Position numbers and translations under genes: made by a program. 64,000 nt of DNA, from the NCBI RefSeq assembly GCF_000090795.2, contig NW_003546244.1:637462-701461 (forward strand), read 5' to 3'. The notes under the pieces were generated by a model. It had not been told where the DNA came from, did not search any database, and worked only from the letters and a program-made list of their open reading frames with translations. This stretch comes from Amphimedon queenslandica (Eukaryota > Porifera > Demospongiae > Haplosclerida > Niphatidae). How positions within the stretch are numbered: the first letter of the stretch is position 1; each line of letters opens with the position of its first letter. This document shows positions 62,645-64,000 of the stretch, piece after piece.

Positions 62645-63175
62645 ATGACTGCTCTGAGGCCTTTCCAATGTGATGATCTTTTTCGCTACAATAACGTTAA
62701 TCTCGACCCTCTCACAGAGACATACAACATGGGGTTCTATCTAGCATACTTATCAAAATGGCCTGAGTACTTTACGGTTGCAGAGTCACCCACTGGTCGA
62801 ATTATGGGGTACATTATGGGCAAATCCGAAGCAAGACAGAACGACCCTAGAGATTGGCATGGTCACGTGACTGCTATATCAGTAGCCGAAGAGTATAGGA
62901 GGATCGGACTAGCTGCCACATTGATGAATTCCTTAGAGTCGATATCAGAACGCAAGCATTGCTATTTCGTTGACTTGTTTGTGCGGGTGTCAAACAAGGT
63001 AGCCATTTTGATGTATCAGAATCTTGGGTACAAGATATTCCGTCGTATTGAGAACTATTATTCTGGTGCTGATGATGACGAGGATGCCCTGGATATGAGA
63101 AAGGCTCTCAGCCGGGACAAGGAAAAGATTTCCGAAAGGCCCTGTAAAGACCCGAATTTTCCATTAGAAGCATAA
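62645..63175 (+). CDS. NAA20: NAA20, catalytic subunit of N-terminal acetyltransferase B
   Basis: Acetylates protein N-termini of the Met-Asp/Glu/Asn/Gln type at the ribosome, together with NAA25. Intronless frame of 176 residues, very close to the usual length of about 178. Start MTALRPFQCDDLFRYNNVNL, then PLTETYNMGFYLAYLSKWPE and YFTVAESPTGRIMGYIMGKS. The acetyl-CoA-binding GNAT motif is EEYRRIGLAATLM (near 62890). Then VDLFVRVSNKVAILMYQNLG and GYKIFRRIENYYSG, and an acidic/basic tail DDDEDALDMRKALSRDKEK. All subfamily hallmarks are intact. It shares a short promoter with LRRFIP. Confidence 0.97.
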   Translation: MTALRPFQCDDLFRYNNVNLDPLTETYNMGFYLAYLSKWPEYFTVAESPTGRIMGYIMGKSEARQNDPRDWHGHVTAISVAEEYRRIGLAATLMNSLESISERKHCYFVDLFVRVSNKVAILMYQNLGYKIFRRIENYYSGADDDEDALDMRKALSRDKEKISERPCKDPNFPLEA

Positions 63176-63576
63176 TTTTTTTGGTCACTTTATTATCAAT
63201 GCTCTGTTTCAGACTTAGTATAATGTATACATATGACTCATATGAGAAAAATTATTTTTGCTATGAAGTTGTTTACATAAACATTCGTAAACACTATAAT
63301 GGCTGGTATCTGGGTGGATTCCTTTTAATTTAAATACCAGCAGCTGTTTGTACTCTTTGCTAATTCATAAACCACATGTTTCATGATGTTTGCTTGTACA
63401 TCATGTGCATACTTCAGTAAAACCATGAGCAAACACTGTGACATATCCCAGAGAGAATGTGTACGTGGGCGGATAATAATGTTTCCGTATACTAGCTCTA
63501 GATATCCGGAGATATGCCACGAAGCTATATAAGTGCCGGCGTGTGCGGTCTTTTGTGTACTTTGAATGGAATAGAT

Positions 63577-64000
63577 ATGTCTGCAGGAGAGGTGTTCTGT
63601 CTACTTTTCTGCTGCATTGTGCTGCTTTCTTTTAGTGTATCCGACTCGTGTGAAGCAGGTTGCTATCCTCCAGCTGATCTGCAAGCAAACCTATCAGATT
63701 CATTAATTTATCAGCTGAACAATGAGACTACACTGGACTTGGAGGCATCAACCCTTGCAGGCCAGTGCTTTGCCCTTTGCCTCAATAAAGTAGGTTTTCT
63801 TTATTATTGTACTTATCCTATCACTAACTATTATTTCATTTCCCAGTACAAAGATTCAGTAAGACCCACGGTATGTAAGTGATTACTATGATCTGTTGTT
63901 ATTACTATTAATGCTGATTTGATAAGCAAGGCATGCATCCTATAGTTAACTAATGAGTATTATGACCAACTACATTTGTCACAACTGTTACTCTCATCTT
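63577..64000 (+). CDS. Start of a secreted Cys-containing protein (partial)
   Basis: Exon 1 (63577 to about 63789) starts MSAGEVFCLLFCCIVLLSFS, a signal peptide, followed by SCEAGCYPPADLQANLSDS with potential N-glycosylation and a Cys-spaced segment LAGQCFALCLNK. A short second exon after a tttcccag acceptor (63847-63870) reads YKDSVRPT before a gtatgt donor. An in-frame ATG also lies at 63514, but the later one gives a proper signal peptide. The C-x3-C-x-L pattern is reminiscent of Anosmin-type cysteine boxes, but too little is visible to assign a family. The gene continues beyond the window. Confidence 0.6.

Overview
The window looks like nuclear DNA of a demosponge, most like Amphimedon queenslandica. 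This is inferred from content: AT-rich sequence, very dense genes split by many short GT-AG introns (down to about 47 bp), long (ATT)n tracts, an integrin beta with a classic animal tail, a cathepsin L cluster, and a secreted protein with Calx-beta-like and P-domains of a sponge style. About 25 protein genes are readable. No rRNA, tRNA, CRISPR array, bacterial-type operon or retroviral remnant was seen.

Layout. 1-5794 (-): 3' part missing, large secreted P-domain/Calx-beta-like protein. 6123-8566 (+): C10orf67-like coiled coil. 8714-11057 (-): disordered, probably nuclear protein. 11.2-13.7 kb: a segmental duplication carrying a small unknown gene and an extra copy of the last exon of a DNAJB gene. 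13567-15471 (-): DNAJB6/2-like co-chaperone with a DNA-transposon-like element in an intron. 15.7-21.1 kb (-): three tandem cathepsin L genes. 21337-24229 (-): unknown, potentially myristoylated protein. 25016-26047 (+): intronless pseudokinase. 26372-30342 (-) and 30569-31938 (+): S-adenosylmethionine synthetase and homocysteine S-methyltransferase, head to head. 32015-32236 (+): small membrane protein. 32500-34668 (-): carboxypeptidase A-type enzyme. 34782-36059 (+): TRMT10. 36142-40639 (-): VPS41. 40782-42081 (-): CREB, head to head with BARD1 (42329-46522, +) across a promoter holding three CRE-type sites. 46523-50568 (-): INTS3, whose stop codon touches that of BARD1, and which is head to head with C2orf76 (50633-51344, +). 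51426-52985 (-): CDCA7. 53225-57164 (-): integrin beta. 57841-58967 (-): LRR protein. 59189-60001 (-): RING-less MUL1-like membrane protein. 60235-62461 (-): LRRFIP, head to head with NAA20 (62645-63175, +). 63577-end (+): start of a secreted protein.

Functional grouping. Several neighbours are related: two methionine-cycle enzymes share a promoter; a CREB factor faces a CRE-bearing promoter; BARD1 and INTS3, both from DNA-damage pathways in other animals, converge stop to stop. A family of about 186-bp tandem repeats with a palindromic core recurs at about eight places, mostly inside introns and in both orientations, and a 16-unit T-rich minisatellite inflates one BARD1 intron. Exon boundaries were read by eye from splice signals and protein similarity, so outer coordinates are firmer than inner ones.
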